From NCBI GenBank assembly GCA_019118985.1, contig DWXX01000092.1, positions 1 to 31,777 of the forward strand: a stretch of DNA of 31,777 bases. The letters run 5' to 3'. The DNA is from Candidatus Faecalibacterium faecipullorum. Its GTDB lineage: Bacteria; Bacillota; Clostridia; Oscillospirales; Ruminococcaceae. Of the stretch, positions 6,627 to 13,545 are shown piece by piece. The translations under genes and the position numbers were made by a program. The stretch's first letter is position 1. Each line of letters begins with the position of its first letter. The notes under the pieces are model-generated. The model had not been told where the DNA came from, searched no databases, and saw nothing but the letters and a program-made list of their open reading frames with translations.

Positions 6627-6959
6627 TTAACTGTTCTGCGCCTTGTAGCCCTCGCCCCAGGTCCACATGGCGTCCAGGATGGGCTTGAGGCTGCGCCCCA
6701 GGTCGGTCAGGCTGTACTCCACCCGGGGCGGCACCTCGGCGTACACCTCGCGGTGGACAAGGCCCTTCTCCTCCATATCCCGCAGCTGGGCGGTCAAGAC
6801 CTTCTGCGACACGCTGCCGATGGACTTCTTCAGCTCCCCGAAGCGTTTGGTCCCCGGCAGCAGGTCGCGCAGGATGAGCACCTTCCACTTGTCCCCGATC
6901 AGCATCAGGGTGGTCTCGACCGGGCAGGCGGGCAGCTCTTGTTTGACGGTTTCCGGCAT
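6627..6959 (-). CDS. HxlR-family redox-type transcriptional regulator
   Basis: The 110-residue protein is one winged helix with the full HxlR signature: CPVETTLMLIGDKW near the N-terminus, FGELKKSIGSVSQKVLTAQLRDME, and RVEYSLTDLGRSL. Cys12, before the first helix, is at the position used by YodB, CatR and QorR to sense quinones, disulfide stress or electrophiles. The start at 6959 is preferred for GGAGG eight bases upstream; an in-frame TTG five codons earlier lies inside the Shine-Dalgarno. It is divergent from the flavin/SirTM operon with a 6-4-6 palindrome between, so it probably represses that operon and itself. Confidence 0.92.
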   Translation of the reverse strand: MPETVKQELPACPVETTLMLIGDKWKVLILRDLLPGTKRFGELKKSIGSVSQKVLTAQLRDMEEKGLVHREVYAEVPPRVEYSLTDLGRSLKPILDAMWTWGEGYKAQNS

Positions 6960-7002
6960 GGCGTTTTCCTCCAATGGTTTCTTTTTGGTAACTACGGCAC
7001 AA

Positions 7003-7018
7003 TAAAGTGCTTACTTTA
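7003..7018. promoter_or_regulatory. Candidate HxlR operator
   Basis: Perfect dyad TAAAGT-GCTT-ACTTTA, overlapping the first bases of the -35 hexamer of the rightward promoter, in the 145-bp divergent region. Placement and symmetry fit a repressor site; the length fits HxlR/YodB operators. Confidence 0.6.
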
Positions 7019-7043
7019 CAATTCGCGCTTACAGCCTTATTAT
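7015..7043 (+). promoter_or_regulatory. Promoter of the flavin/macrodomain/SirTM operon
   Basis: TTTACA (7015-7020), 17-bp spacer and TATTAT (7038-7043). An overlapping TATAAT at 7041-7046 would give a 20-bp spacer. It reads into the first PNPOx-family gene. Confidence 0.6.
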
Positions 7044-7104
7044 AATCTTGCAAGGCAAACATTGCAAGCCCAAACCCCACATGGAACAACAGGAGGCAAC
7101 TACC

Positions 7105-7506
7105 ATGAATGAAGTCGTGAAGTTTTTGCAGGAGAACCCCGTCCAGTATCTCGCCACCGTCGGCCGGGACGGCAAGGCCAAGTGCCGGCCCTTTATGTTC
7201 GCCGGCGAGATGGACGGCAAGTTCTGGTTCTGCACCAACAACCGCAAGGACGTCTACAAGGATATGCAGGCCAACCCCCACGTCGAGGTGTCCGTCTCCA
7301 GCCCGTCCTACGCCTGGATCCGCCTGCACGGCGAGGCCGTCTTTGAGAACAACATGGCCGCCAAGGAGATGTGCATCCAGAACCCCATCGTCAAGGGCCA
7401 GTACGGCGAAGCGTCGAACCCCATCTTCGAGGTGTTCTATCTGAAGGACGCCCACGCGGTGATCGCCGACTTCTCCGGCAACCCGCCCAAGGAGTACGAC
7501 CTGTAA
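7105..7506 (+). CDS. Pyridoxamine 5'-phosphate oxidase-family (FMN split-barrel) protein
   Basis: The 133-residue protein begins MNEVVKFLQENPVQYLATVGRDGKAK, the usual start of small FMN-binding split-barrel proteins, and has KCRPFMFAGEMDGKFWFCT and WIRLHGEAVF segments typical of the barrel. Such proteins reduce quinones, nitro groups or unknown flavin-dependent substrates, or simply bind flavin. It is not the vitamin B6 enzyme PdxH, which is longer. AGGAGG lies eight bases before the start. First gene of the operon opposite HxlR, which fits electrophile/quinone-responsive control. Confidence 0.88.
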   Translation: MNEVVKFLQENPVQYLATVGRDGKAKCRPFMFAGEMDGKFWFCTNNRKDVYKDMQANPHVEVSVSSPSYAWIRLHGEAVFENNMAAKEMCIQNPIVKGQYGEASNPIFEVFYLKDAHAVIADFSGNPPKEYDL

Positions 7507-7522
7507 GACTGACCGCCGGCAA

Positions 7523-7548
7523 AGCTCCGCAGGACCCCCTGCGGGGCT
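7523..7548 (+). other. Intra-operon hairpin
   Basis: An 11-bp stem (7523-7533 with 7538-7548, one G-T pair) and 4-nt loop lies in the 69-bp gap between the two FMN-barrel genes. No T-run follows. Likely an mRNA processing or stability structure rather than a terminator. Confidence 0.5.
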
Positions 7549-7575
7549 TATGCCGTATCCAGAGGAGGAACGACG

Positions 7576-8196
7576 ATGCAAACGACCGAATATCTGCGCT
7601 ACATCGTGGAGGAAATCCACTCCACCGTATTCGCCACCGTGGACGGCGCGGGGCGGCCGGTCACCTGCGCCATCGACATCATGGACTGGGATGAAAACGG
7701 CCTGTACTTCCTGACCGCGAAGGGCAAGAACTTTTACGACCGGCTGAAAGCCAACGAGCATATCGCCTTTACCGCCATGAAGGGCGAGGATACCCTTTTC
7801 TGTGTGGCTGTCTCGGTGCAGGGCAAGGCGAAGGAGATCGGGCCGGAGAGGCTGCCCGGCCTGTTCCGCAAAAATCCGTACATGGAGAAGATCTACCCGG
7901 ACGAGCGCTCCCGCAGCGCCCTTACGGTATTCCAGATCTACGAGGGGACGGGCGAATGGTTCGACCTCTCCAGGCAGCCCATCGAGCGGGCCGGCTTTTC
8001 CTTCGGGGGCGCGCAGGCCAGAGAGACCGGCTATTTTGTGACAGACACATGCATCGGATGCAAGCTGTGCTATGCCAAATGCCCGCAGAAGTGCATCGAC
8101 ATCACCCGAAAGCCGGTGGTCATCCGGCAGGAGCACTGCCTGCACTGCGGGAATTGCTATGAGGTCTGCCCGGCAAGGGCCATCGAAAGGCGGTGA
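7576..8196 (+). CDS. FMN split-barrel protein fused to a 2x[4Fe-4S] ferredoxin domain
   Basis: 206 residues. Residues 1-150 form a second, divergent PNPOx-type split barrel (IHSTVFATVDGAGRPVTCAID opening). Residues 155-206 form a clostridial-type ferredoxin with Cys159-x2-162-x2-165-x3-169 and Cys188-x2-191-x2-194-x3-198, the full ligand set for two [4Fe-4S] clusters. This arrangement lets electrons pass from ferredoxin clusters to flavin in one polypeptide. AGAGGAGG precedes the start. Its stop codon is four bases from the next gene's ATG, so the two are co-translated. The substrate is unknown. Confidence 0.9.
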   Translation: MQTTEYLRYIVEEIHSTVFATVDGAGRPVTCAIDIMDWDENGLYFLTAKGKNFYDRLKANEHIAFTAMKGEDTLFCVAVSVQGKAKEIGPERLPGLFRKNPYMEKIYPDERSRSALTVFQIYEGTGEWFDLSRQPIERAGFSFGGAQARETGYFVTDTCIGCKLCYAKCPQKCIDITRKPVVIRQEHCLHCGNCYEVCPARAIERR

Positions 8197-8200
8197 GACC

Positions 8201-8974
8201 ATGACCCAGGACGAACGGCTTGATTGTATGCTGCGGTACCTGCTGAGCGAGTGGGATGAGACCCGGGGCCTCGCCCTGCCGGCAGACCCCGGCGAAAAGC
8301 GGCGGCTGTGGCGCTCGCTGGTCAACGTCCGGCCGCCGGAGCTGATCGACGGGGCCTATCTGCGAACGGAGGACGCCTACCTGCAGGAGGAACTGCGCCG
8401 CAAGGGGGTGACCCGGCTGGACGACCTCACACCGGTGCAGCCCGGCCTCTACCTCTGGCAGGGGGACATCACCACCCTGGCGGCGGACGCCATCGTCAAC
8501 GCGGCCAACAGCCGGATGCTGGGCTGCTTTGTGCCCTGTCACGGCTGCATCGACAACGCCATCCACACCTATGCGGGCGTGCAGCTCCGTTTGGAGTGCG
8601 CCAACATCATGCGGCGGCAGGGACATGAGGAAGAAACCGGCCATGCCAAAATCACGAAGGGTTACAATCTCCCCTGCCGCTATGTCCTGCACACGGTGGG
8701 GCCGATCATTTACGGGGCGGTCACGCCGAAAGACCGCGCCCTGCTGGCAAGCTGCTACCGCTCCTGCCTGGACCTGGCCGCCCGGCATGGATGCCGCAGC
8801 GTCGCCTTCTGCTGTATCTCGACCGGGGAGTTTCACTTCCCCGGCGAGCTGGCCGCCCAGATCGCCGTCCAGACGGTCCGGGCGTGGCAGCGGCAGAACC
8901 CTGACAGAATCGAGGTGATCTTCAATGTTTTTAAGGACAGCGACTACGAAATCTACCGGCGTCTGCTGCGATAA
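8201..8974 (+). CDS. Zinc-dependent macrodomain ADP-ribosyl hydrolase (Zn-Macro)
   Basis: 257 residues. An N-terminal helical extension (1-75) precedes a macrodomain with WQGDIT (86-91), NAANSRMLGC (100-109), a zinc-macrodomain motif GCFVPCHGCIDNAIH (108-122) and TGHAKITKGYNLPCRYVLHTVGP. The Cys/His-rich motif is diagnostic of the macrodomains that accompany class M sirtuins in Staphylococcus and Streptococcus and remove ADP-ribose from protein. It starts four bases after the ferredoxin-fusion gene, and its 3' end overlaps the SirTM gene by 50 bases. Family and partner identification are firm; the target protein is not visible in this window. Confidence 0.93.
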   Translation: MTQDERLDCMLRYLLSEWDETRGLALPADPGEKRRLWRSLVNVRPPELIDGAYLRTEDAYLQEELRRKGVTRLDDLTPVQPGLYLWQGDITTLAADAIVNAANSRMLGCFVPCHGCIDNAIHTYAGVQLRLECANIMRRQGHEEETGHAKITKGYNLPCRYVLHTVGPIIYGAVTPKDRALLASCYRSCLDLAARHGCRSVAFCCISTGEFHFPGELAAQIAVQTVRAWQRQNPDRIEVIFNVFKDSDYEIYRRLLR

Positions 8975-9848
8975 CGTCGCGCGGCTCCAGGAAGAACTGG
9001 CCGCGGCGGACGCAGTGGTAATTGGGGCCGGGGCGGGGCTTTCCGCCTCCGCCGGCTTTGCCTATACCGGCGAGCGCTTTCAGAAATACTTCGGCGACTT
9101 TATCGCCAAGTATCACTTTGCGGATATGTATTCCGGCGGGTTCTATCCCTTTGACAGTCTGGAGGAGCACTGGGCCTATTGGAGCCGCTATATCTACATC
9201 AACCGCTTTATGGATGCGCCGAAACCCGTCTACCGCGACCTTTTGAAGCTGGCGGCGGGCAAGGACTACTTTGTCCTGACCACCAATGTGGACCACCAGT
9301 TCCAGAAAGCGGGCTTCGACAAGCAGCGGCTGTTCTACACCCAGGGCGACTATGGCCTGTGGCAATGCTCGAAGCCCTGCCACCAAAAGACCTACGACAA
9401 TGAAGAGATCGTCCGCCGGATGGTCGAATCCCAGGGCTTTGTGATCGGCCCGGACGGCGCGCTGGAACTGCCGGAGGGCGCCGCCCTCAGGATGACCGTC
9501 CCCGCCGGGCTGGTCCCGCACTGCCCGGTCTGCGGCGCGCCCATGTCCATGAACCTGCGGGCGGACGACACCTTTGTGGAGGACGACGGCTGGCACGCCG
9601 CCGCCCGCCGCTACGAGGCGTTCCTCCGCCGCCACGAGGGGGAGTACATCCTCTTTCTGGAGCTGGGCGTGGGCGGCAACACCCCGGTCATCATCAAGTA
9701 CCCCTTCTGGCGGATGACCTATCAAAACCCCAAAGCGGTGTACGCCTGCGTCAACCTGTCGGAAGCCTACTGCCCGCGGGAGATTCGGGCGCAGTCGATC
9801 TGCGTGGAGGGGGATATTGGCAGAGCGCTGCACAGGGCTCTGCCATAA
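8925..9848 (+). CDS. Class M sirtuin (SirTM), protein ADP-ribosyltransferase
   Basis: 307 residues. Rossmann motif GAGAGLSASAGF (34-45), TTNVDHQF (119-126), and a structural zinc site from Cys148/Cys152 and Cys201-x-x-Cys204. The canonical sirtuin catalytic His segment (ELHG) is replaced by TQGD (139-142), so Gln stands in place of His. That is the mark of SirTM enzymes, which ADP-ribosylate lipoylated carrier protein rather than deacylate. It begins within the macrodomain gene (50-base overlap) with GAGGTGA seven bases before the ATG. In characterised systems a GcvH-like protein and a lipoate ligase are adjacent; neither is here. Confidence 0.93.
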   Translation: MFLRTATTKSTGVCCDNVARLQEELAAADAVVIGAGAGLSASAGFAYTGERFQKYFGDFIAKYHFADMYSGGFYPFDSLEEHWAYWSRYIYINRFMDAPKPVYRDLLKLAAGKDYFVLTTNVDHQFQKAGFDKQRLFYTQGDYGLWQCSKPCHQKTYDNEEIVRRMVESQGFVIGPDGALELPEGAALRMTVPAGLVPHCPVCGAPMSMNLRADDTFVEDDGWHAAARRYEAFLRRHEGEYILFLELGVGGNTPVIIKYPFWRMTYQNPKAVYACVNLSEAYCPREIRAQSICVEGDIGRALHRALP

Positions 9849-9860
9849 CAAAGCAAAAAG

Positions 9861-9893
9861 AAAAGCACGGGACGCGATGTCTCGTGCTTTTTT
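9861..9893. terminator. Terminator of the SirTM operon
   Basis: A 12-bp stem (9861-9872 with 9880-9891) with AAAA on one side and a six-T run on the other, 12 bases after the SirTM stop. The T-run touches the 3' end of the oppositely oriented tRNA gene, so it can serve both directions. Confidence 0.85.
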
Positions 9894-9969
9894 GGTGGGC
9901 CAGCCAGGACTTGAACCCGGGACCAAGCGGTTATGAGCCGCCAGCTCTGACCAACTGAGCTACTGGCCC
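9893..9969 (-). tRNA. tRNA-Ile2 (anticodon CAT, lysidine-modified type)
   Basis: The 77-nt cloverleaf includes an encoded CCA end. Acceptor GGGCCAG pairs with CTGGCCC; D-arm AGCTCAGTTGGTCAGAGC; anticodon loop CTCATAA (anticodon CAT); T-arm CCGGG-TTCAAGT-CCTGG. CAT could mean Met, but the anticodon arm GGCTCATAACC and the CGCTTGGTC-then-GGTTCAAGTCC region match bacterial tRNA-Ile2, whose C34 is converted to lysidine by TilS to read AUA. It is not an initiator (no CCC/GGG anticodon-stem signature). Confidence 0.85.
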
Positions 9970-10006
9970 GCGCAGGCGCATAGGGGGCGCGGGGCGGTCA
10001 TATGAC

Positions 10007-10035
10007 ATTATAGCAGATTCGCGGGCAAATGAAAA
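10007..10035 (-). promoter_or_regulatory. Promoter of the tRNA gene
   Basis: On the minus strand TTTTCA (10030-10035), 17-bp spacer, TATAAT (10007-10012) preceded by TGC. It lies 38 bp before the tRNA 5' end. Confidence 0.65.
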
Positions 10036-10055
10036 GTCCCAAAGATGCGCGGGTT

Positions 10056-10064
10056 GTGGTATAC
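10056..10064 (+). promoter_or_regulatory. Extended -10 promoter of the glycoside-hydrolase-like gene
   Basis: TGGTATACT lies about 35 bp before the start codon at 10099. No -35 hexamer is apparent, so this is a TGn-type promoter or a weak one. Confidence 0.4.
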
Positions 10065-10098
10065 TATCCCGCAGAAGGACCAGACGGGAGGGCCGCTT

Positions 10099-11400
10099 AT
10101 GAGCAGGGCAGGGAAATATCGGGCAAAACGCGCCGGGCGCAGCGGGCGCGCCGGCGGGCGGCGGATGGGCCGTCGGGCCTTTTTGACCGGGGCGGGGGCG
10201 GCGGCCGTCGGGCTGGGGCTGTGGCTGCGCCGCGGCTGGCTGAACGGCGGGGACCCGGCCTCCGCCCCGCCGGCGGCAGGCGGCCAGGACGCGCCGGCTG
10301 CCGGCGAGTGGCGGGCGGTCTGGGTCAGCTACATCGAGCTGGCGGGGATGGACTGGACGTCGGCGGACGCCTTCCGCGCCGACGCGCAGGCGATGATGGA
10401 CCGCTGCGCCGCCCTGGGGCTGAATACCGTGATCGTGCAGGTGCGGCCCTTTGGGGACGCGCTCTACCGCAGCGCCCTCTACCCGTGGAGCCATCTGTGC
10501 ACCGGGGCGCAGGGGCGGGACCCCGGCTTCGACCCGCTGGACATCCTGTTGACCGAGGCCCATCTGCGGGGTATCGCGGTGGAGGGGTGGATCAACCCCT
10601 ACCGGCTGCAGGCGGGCGGCCTGCCGCGGGCGCTGTGCGAGACAAACCTCGCCCATACCCACCCCGAGTGGGTGGTGGAGGCGGGCGGCGGGCTCTATCT
10701 CAACCCCGCCATCCCCGAGGCGGCGGCTTATGTGGCGGACGGGGTGGCCGAGCTGGTGCAGAATTACCCGGTGGATGGGGTACACTTCGACGATTACTTC
10801 TACCCCACCACCGACCCCGCCATCGACGCGGCGCAGTTCGCGGCGGCGGGCGGCGGGGACCTGGCGGCCTTCCGCCGGGGACAGATCACCGCGCTGGTCA
10901 AGGCGGCCCGCGACGCGGTCAAGGCGGCCGACCCCACCCTGCGCTTCGGGGTCAGCCCCCAGGGCAACCCCGACAACGACCTCAATCAGCAGTACTGCGA
11001 CGTATACGCCTGGCTGGCCGCCGGCGGGGCGGACGCGGTGGTGGATTACCTCTGCCCGCAGCTGTACTGGGGGGACGGGTTCACCCTGTCAAATGGGTCG
11101 CAGCGGTTCGCCTACCAGAACATCCTGGCCGAGTGGGCGGCCATCCCCCGGGCCGAGGCTGCCCTCTACGTCGGGCTGGGCGCCTGGCAGATCGGCGACG
11201 GGGACGGCAGCGCCGACGGGGGCGCCGCCGCCCGCTGGTCGACCGGGCGGGTGCTGGCCGATCAGGTGGCCGGGCTGCGGGCGGCCGGCGCGGGGGGCTA
11301 CGCCCTCTACCGGTACGGCTCGCTGTTTGAAAACGCGGCCTGGCCCGAGCTGGCCGCAGCCGAGCGCGCCGCCCTCGCGGCGGCCAACGGCATGGCGTAA
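10099..11400 (+). CDS. Family-10 glycoside-hydrolase-like exported protein (GHL10/DUF187 type)
   Basis: 433 residues. A very basic N-terminus (about 10 Arg/Lys in 26) precedes one hydrophobic stretch (27-43), with an RRAFLTG sequence that superficially resembles a Tat motif. From residue ~72 the GHL10 core reads EWRAVWVSYIELAGMDW, then GLNTVIVQVRPFGDALYRS, GIAVEGWINPYRL, DGVHFDDYFYPT and a late LCPQLYWG segment. This is a TIM-barrel family thought to act on cell-surface glycans (the linked FenI/YngK group). The start is set by GGGAGGG six bases upstream. Probably anchored outside the membrane; substrate unknown. Confidence 0.85.
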   Translation: MSRAGKYRAKRAGRSGRAGGRRMGRRAFLTGAGAAAVGLGLWLRRGWLNGGDPASAPPAAGGQDAPAAGEWRAVWVSYIELAGMDWTSADAFRADAQAMMDRCAALGLNTVIVQVRPFGDALYRSALYPWSHLCTGAQGRDPGFDPLDILLTEAHLRGIAVEGWINPYRLQAGGLPRALCETNLAHTHPEWVVEAGGGLYLNPAIPEAAAYVADGVAELVQNYPVDGVHFDDYFYPTTDPAIDAAQFAAAGGGDLAAFRRGQITALVKAARDAVKAADPTLRFGVSPQGNPDNDLNQQYCDVYAWLAAGGADAVVDYLCPQLYWGDGFTLSNGSQRFAYQNILAEWAAIPRAEAALYVGLGAWQIGDGDGSADGGAAARWSTGRVLADQVAGLRAAGAGGYALYRYGSLFENAAWPELAAAERAALAAANGMA

Positions 11401-11406
11401 AAACAG

Positions 11407-11435
11407 TTGCCCCGCGGCAAAAAGTGCGATATAAT
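11407..11435 (+). promoter_or_regulatory. Promoter of the lipoprotein operon
   Basis: TTGCCC (11407-11412), 17-bp spacer and perfect TATAAT (11430-11435), about 58 bp before the lipoprotein start. It begins inside the spacer right after the preceding gene's stop. Confidence 0.7.
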
Positions 11436-11493
11436 AAACTGTATGTCCGATGTGAACAGACACGGCGGGGCGCCCCCGCCCGGAGGTTTTGAT

Positions 11494-12042
11494 ATGAAGC
11501 AGATCAAATGGATGAAAGGGCTGCTGGCCCTGGCGCTGGCGGCTGTGCTGGCGGCGGGGATGACCGGCTGCGAGAGCATCAAGGACGGGGTGGCGAACGC
11601 GCTGGGCTTTTCCACCACTGCCGAGGAGGAGGACACCACCAACTGGGCGGCGGCTACCGCCGACCCCATCATGCTGCCCGAGGGCACCGACGCCACCGCG
11701 CAGTGGACCAACGTGGTGGCGAACGGCACGCTGTACGGGGTGTACAACGGCATCTGGACGCGGAACACCGGGTGGTTCCAGACCTCGGGGGACACCTTGA
11801 CCATCACCGCCTGCGGCACCGCCGAGGGCACCCAGCGGTACAAGCTGGCCGTCTGGAAAAAGGTGGACGGCGGGGCGCAGTATGTGGACGGCTCGACCGG
11901 GTACATCCACACCGACGGGTCGAACTACCGCTTCACCGTCAGCGGGCTGGACCCGTCGGCCCAGTACCGCATCACCGTGTCGTATGATTCGAGCAGGTAT
12001 TACCTGTATGGGATGTTTGCAGCGGAGGGGATCGTAGGATGA
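11494..12042 (+). CDS. Small secreted lipoprotein of unknown function
   Basis: 182 residues. A lipoprotein signal peptide ends in the lipobox AAGMTGC (lipidated Cys near residue 25). A short linker leads to a beta-rich domain (about 65-182) with evenly spaced aromatic residues, looking like a small beta-sandwich, possibly carbohydrate-binding; this is appearance only. GGAGG lies seven bases before the ATG. The stop overlaps the next start (ATGA), so the transporter downstream is translationally coupled. I do not recognise a named family. Confidence 0.85.
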   Translation: MKQIKWMKGLLALALAAVLAAGMTGCESIKDGVANALGFSTTAEEEDTTNWAAATADPIMLPEGTDATAQWTNVVANGTLYGVYNGIWTRNTGWFQTSGDTLTITACGTAEGTQRYKLAVWKKVDGGAQYVDGSTGYIHTDGSNYRFTVSGLDPSAQYRITVSYDSSRYYLYGMFAAEGIVG

Positions 12043-12977
12043 GAGTGCAGACGAGGAATACATTGCTGCTGGTGCTGTGCGCCCTGATCTGGGGGCTGGC
12101 GTTTGTGGCGCAGAGCGCGGGGGCGGGGCTTGCCCCCTTCGCCTTTCTGGCCTGCCGCAGCTGGCTGGCGGTGGGCTTTCTGTGGGGGCTGTGTCGGGTG
12201 CTGGACGCCGCCCGCCGCAAAAAGGTCCCCGCCTGCCCTGCCCCGGCCCATGACCGGCGGCTGCTGGCTGTGGGGGGCGCAGTCTGCGGCACCCTGCTCT
12301 TTGCGGCGAGCGCGGCGCAGCAGATCGGCATCACCCTCAACCCCTCGACGGCGAAAGCCAGCTTTATCACCGCGATGTATGTGGTGCTGGTGCCGGCCTT
12401 CGGGCTGGTGATGGGCCGCAAGAGCCCGGCGCAGCTGTGGGGCTGCGTGGCGCTGTCGGTGGTGGGGCTGTACCTGCTGTGCATGCAGGGCGGCTTTGGC
12501 GGCATCGAGGCGAGCGACGGGGTGCTGATGGCCTGCGCGGTGCTGTTCGCCTTCCAGATCATGGCGGTGGACCACTTCTCCCCCCGGGTGGACGGGGTGC
12601 GGCTGAGCCTTGTGCAGTTCGTGGTGGTGGCGGTGGAGAGCACCGCCGCCTCTTTGCTGACCGAGACGGTAAGTCTGGAGCAGCTGGCGGCATCGGCGCT
12701 GCCGGTGCTGTACTGCGGGCTGCTGTCCAGCGGGGTGGGCTACACGCTGCAGATCGTGGGGCAGCGGGACCTCGACCCCGCCATCGCCAGCCTGGCCATG
12801 TGCCTGGAGAGCGTCTTTGGGGCGCTGGGCGGGTGGCTGCTGCTCAGCCAGACCCTCTCGGGGCGGGAGGTGGCCGGCTGCGCCCTGATCTTTGCGGCGG
12901 TGGCGGCGGCGCAGCTGCCGCTGGGCCGTCTGCTGCGCCGCCCCGCCCCGGCGGACAGCCATGAGCGGCAAAACTGA
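12039..12977 (+). CDS. EamA/DMT-superfamily transporter
   Basis: 312 residues with about ten hydrophobic helices arranged as two EamA repeats. Each repeat shows the usual features: an ALIWGLAFVAQ opening in the first, NPSTAKASFITAMYVVLVP near the end of repeat one, and LDPAIASLAMCLESVFGALGGWLLL in repeat two. DMT proteins export or exchange metabolites such as amino acids or nucleosides; specificity cannot be read here. It starts by a 4-base ATGA overlap with the lipoprotein gene and itself overlaps the next gene by 17 bases. Confidence 0.92.
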   Translation: MRVQTRNTLLLVLCALIWGLAFVAQSAGAGLAPFAFLACRSWLAVGFLWGLCRVLDAARRKKVPACPAPAHDRRLLAVGGAVCGTLLFAASAAQQIGITLNPSTAKASFITAMYVVLVPAFGLVMGRKSPAQLWGCVALSVVGLYLLCMQGGFGGIEASDGVLMACAVLFAFQIMAVDHFSPRVDGVRLSLVQFVVVAVESTAASLLTETVSLEQLAASALPVLYCGLLSSGVGYTLQIVGQRDLDPAIASLAMCLESVFGALGGWLLLSQTLSGREVAGCALIFAAVAAAQLPLGRLLRRPAPADSHERQN

Positions 12978-13524
12978 GACGCCCGCCCCGCGCACGGCGG
13001 GGGATGTGACCTACCTGCTGACAAGGCGGCGGGTGAAGAACCTCAACCTGCGGGTGCGGCGGGACGGCACGGTGGCGGTCAGCATCCCGATGCGCACCCG
13101 CCTTGCCGACGCCGACCGCTTTGTGCTGGCCCACCGGGACTGGATCCTGGCGGCGCAGGCGCGGCAGGCGGCCCGGGCGCAGCGGGAGGCAGACCGCCCC
13201 CTGCCCGACCGGGCGGCGGCCCTTGCGCGTTTTGCCGCGCTGGTGGAGGCGGCGTGGCCCGCCTTTGCCGGGGCGGCAGGCGGCGGGATGCCCGCCGTCA
13301 AGGTGCGCAGGATGGTCAGCCGGTGGGGGGTGTGCAGCCCGGCGCGCCGGCAGGTCACCTTTGCGCTGGCGCTGTACGACATGCCGCCGGCGGCGCAGGA
13401 ATATGTGGTGGTGCACGAGCTGTGCCACCTGCTGCAGCCCGACCACAGCCCGGCCTTCTGGGCCGAGGTGGAGCGCCGCATGCCCGACTGGAAGGCGCGG
13501 CGCGCCCTGCTGCGGCAGGACTGA
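12961..13524 (+). CDS. YgjP/SprT-type zinc metallohydrolase (DUF45)
   Basis: 187 residues. The N-terminal half has the DUF45 pattern RRRVKNLNLRVRRDGTVAVSIP. The C-terminal half has VSRWGVCSPARRQVTF and the zinc site VVHELCHLLQPDHSPAFW (HExxH plus a downstream His in DHSPAFW). These cytoplasmic gluzincin-like proteins often sit beside restriction or housekeeping genes; the natural substrate is unknown. The start at 12961, overlapping the transporter gene, is chosen because the residues before it do not belong to the family and the reading continues smoothly from MSGKTETPAP. Confidence 0.9.
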   Translation: MSGKTETPAPRTAGDVTYLLTRRRVKNLNLRVRRDGTVAVSIPMRTRLADADRFVLAHRDWILAAQARQAARAQREADRPLPDRAAALARFAALVEAAWPAFAGAAGGGMPAVKVRRMVSRWGVCSPARRQVTFALALYDMPPAAQEYVVVHELCHLLQPDHSPAFWAEVERRMPDWKARRALLRQD

Positions 13525-13545
13525 CATACGGGAGGGAAACGACCT

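Noticed and set aside
9893..9969. Elongator or initiator tRNA-Met
   Set aside because: The CAT anticodon alone is ambiguous, but the arm sequences match tRNA-Ile2, and the initiator-specific GGG/CCC anticodon stem is absent.
10099..10230. Tat-exported protein
   Set aside because: RRAFLTG is suggestive, but the N-terminus is simply very Arg-rich, no TatA/TatC genes are seen, and many gut Clostridia lack Tat; a Sec signal-anchor is as likely.
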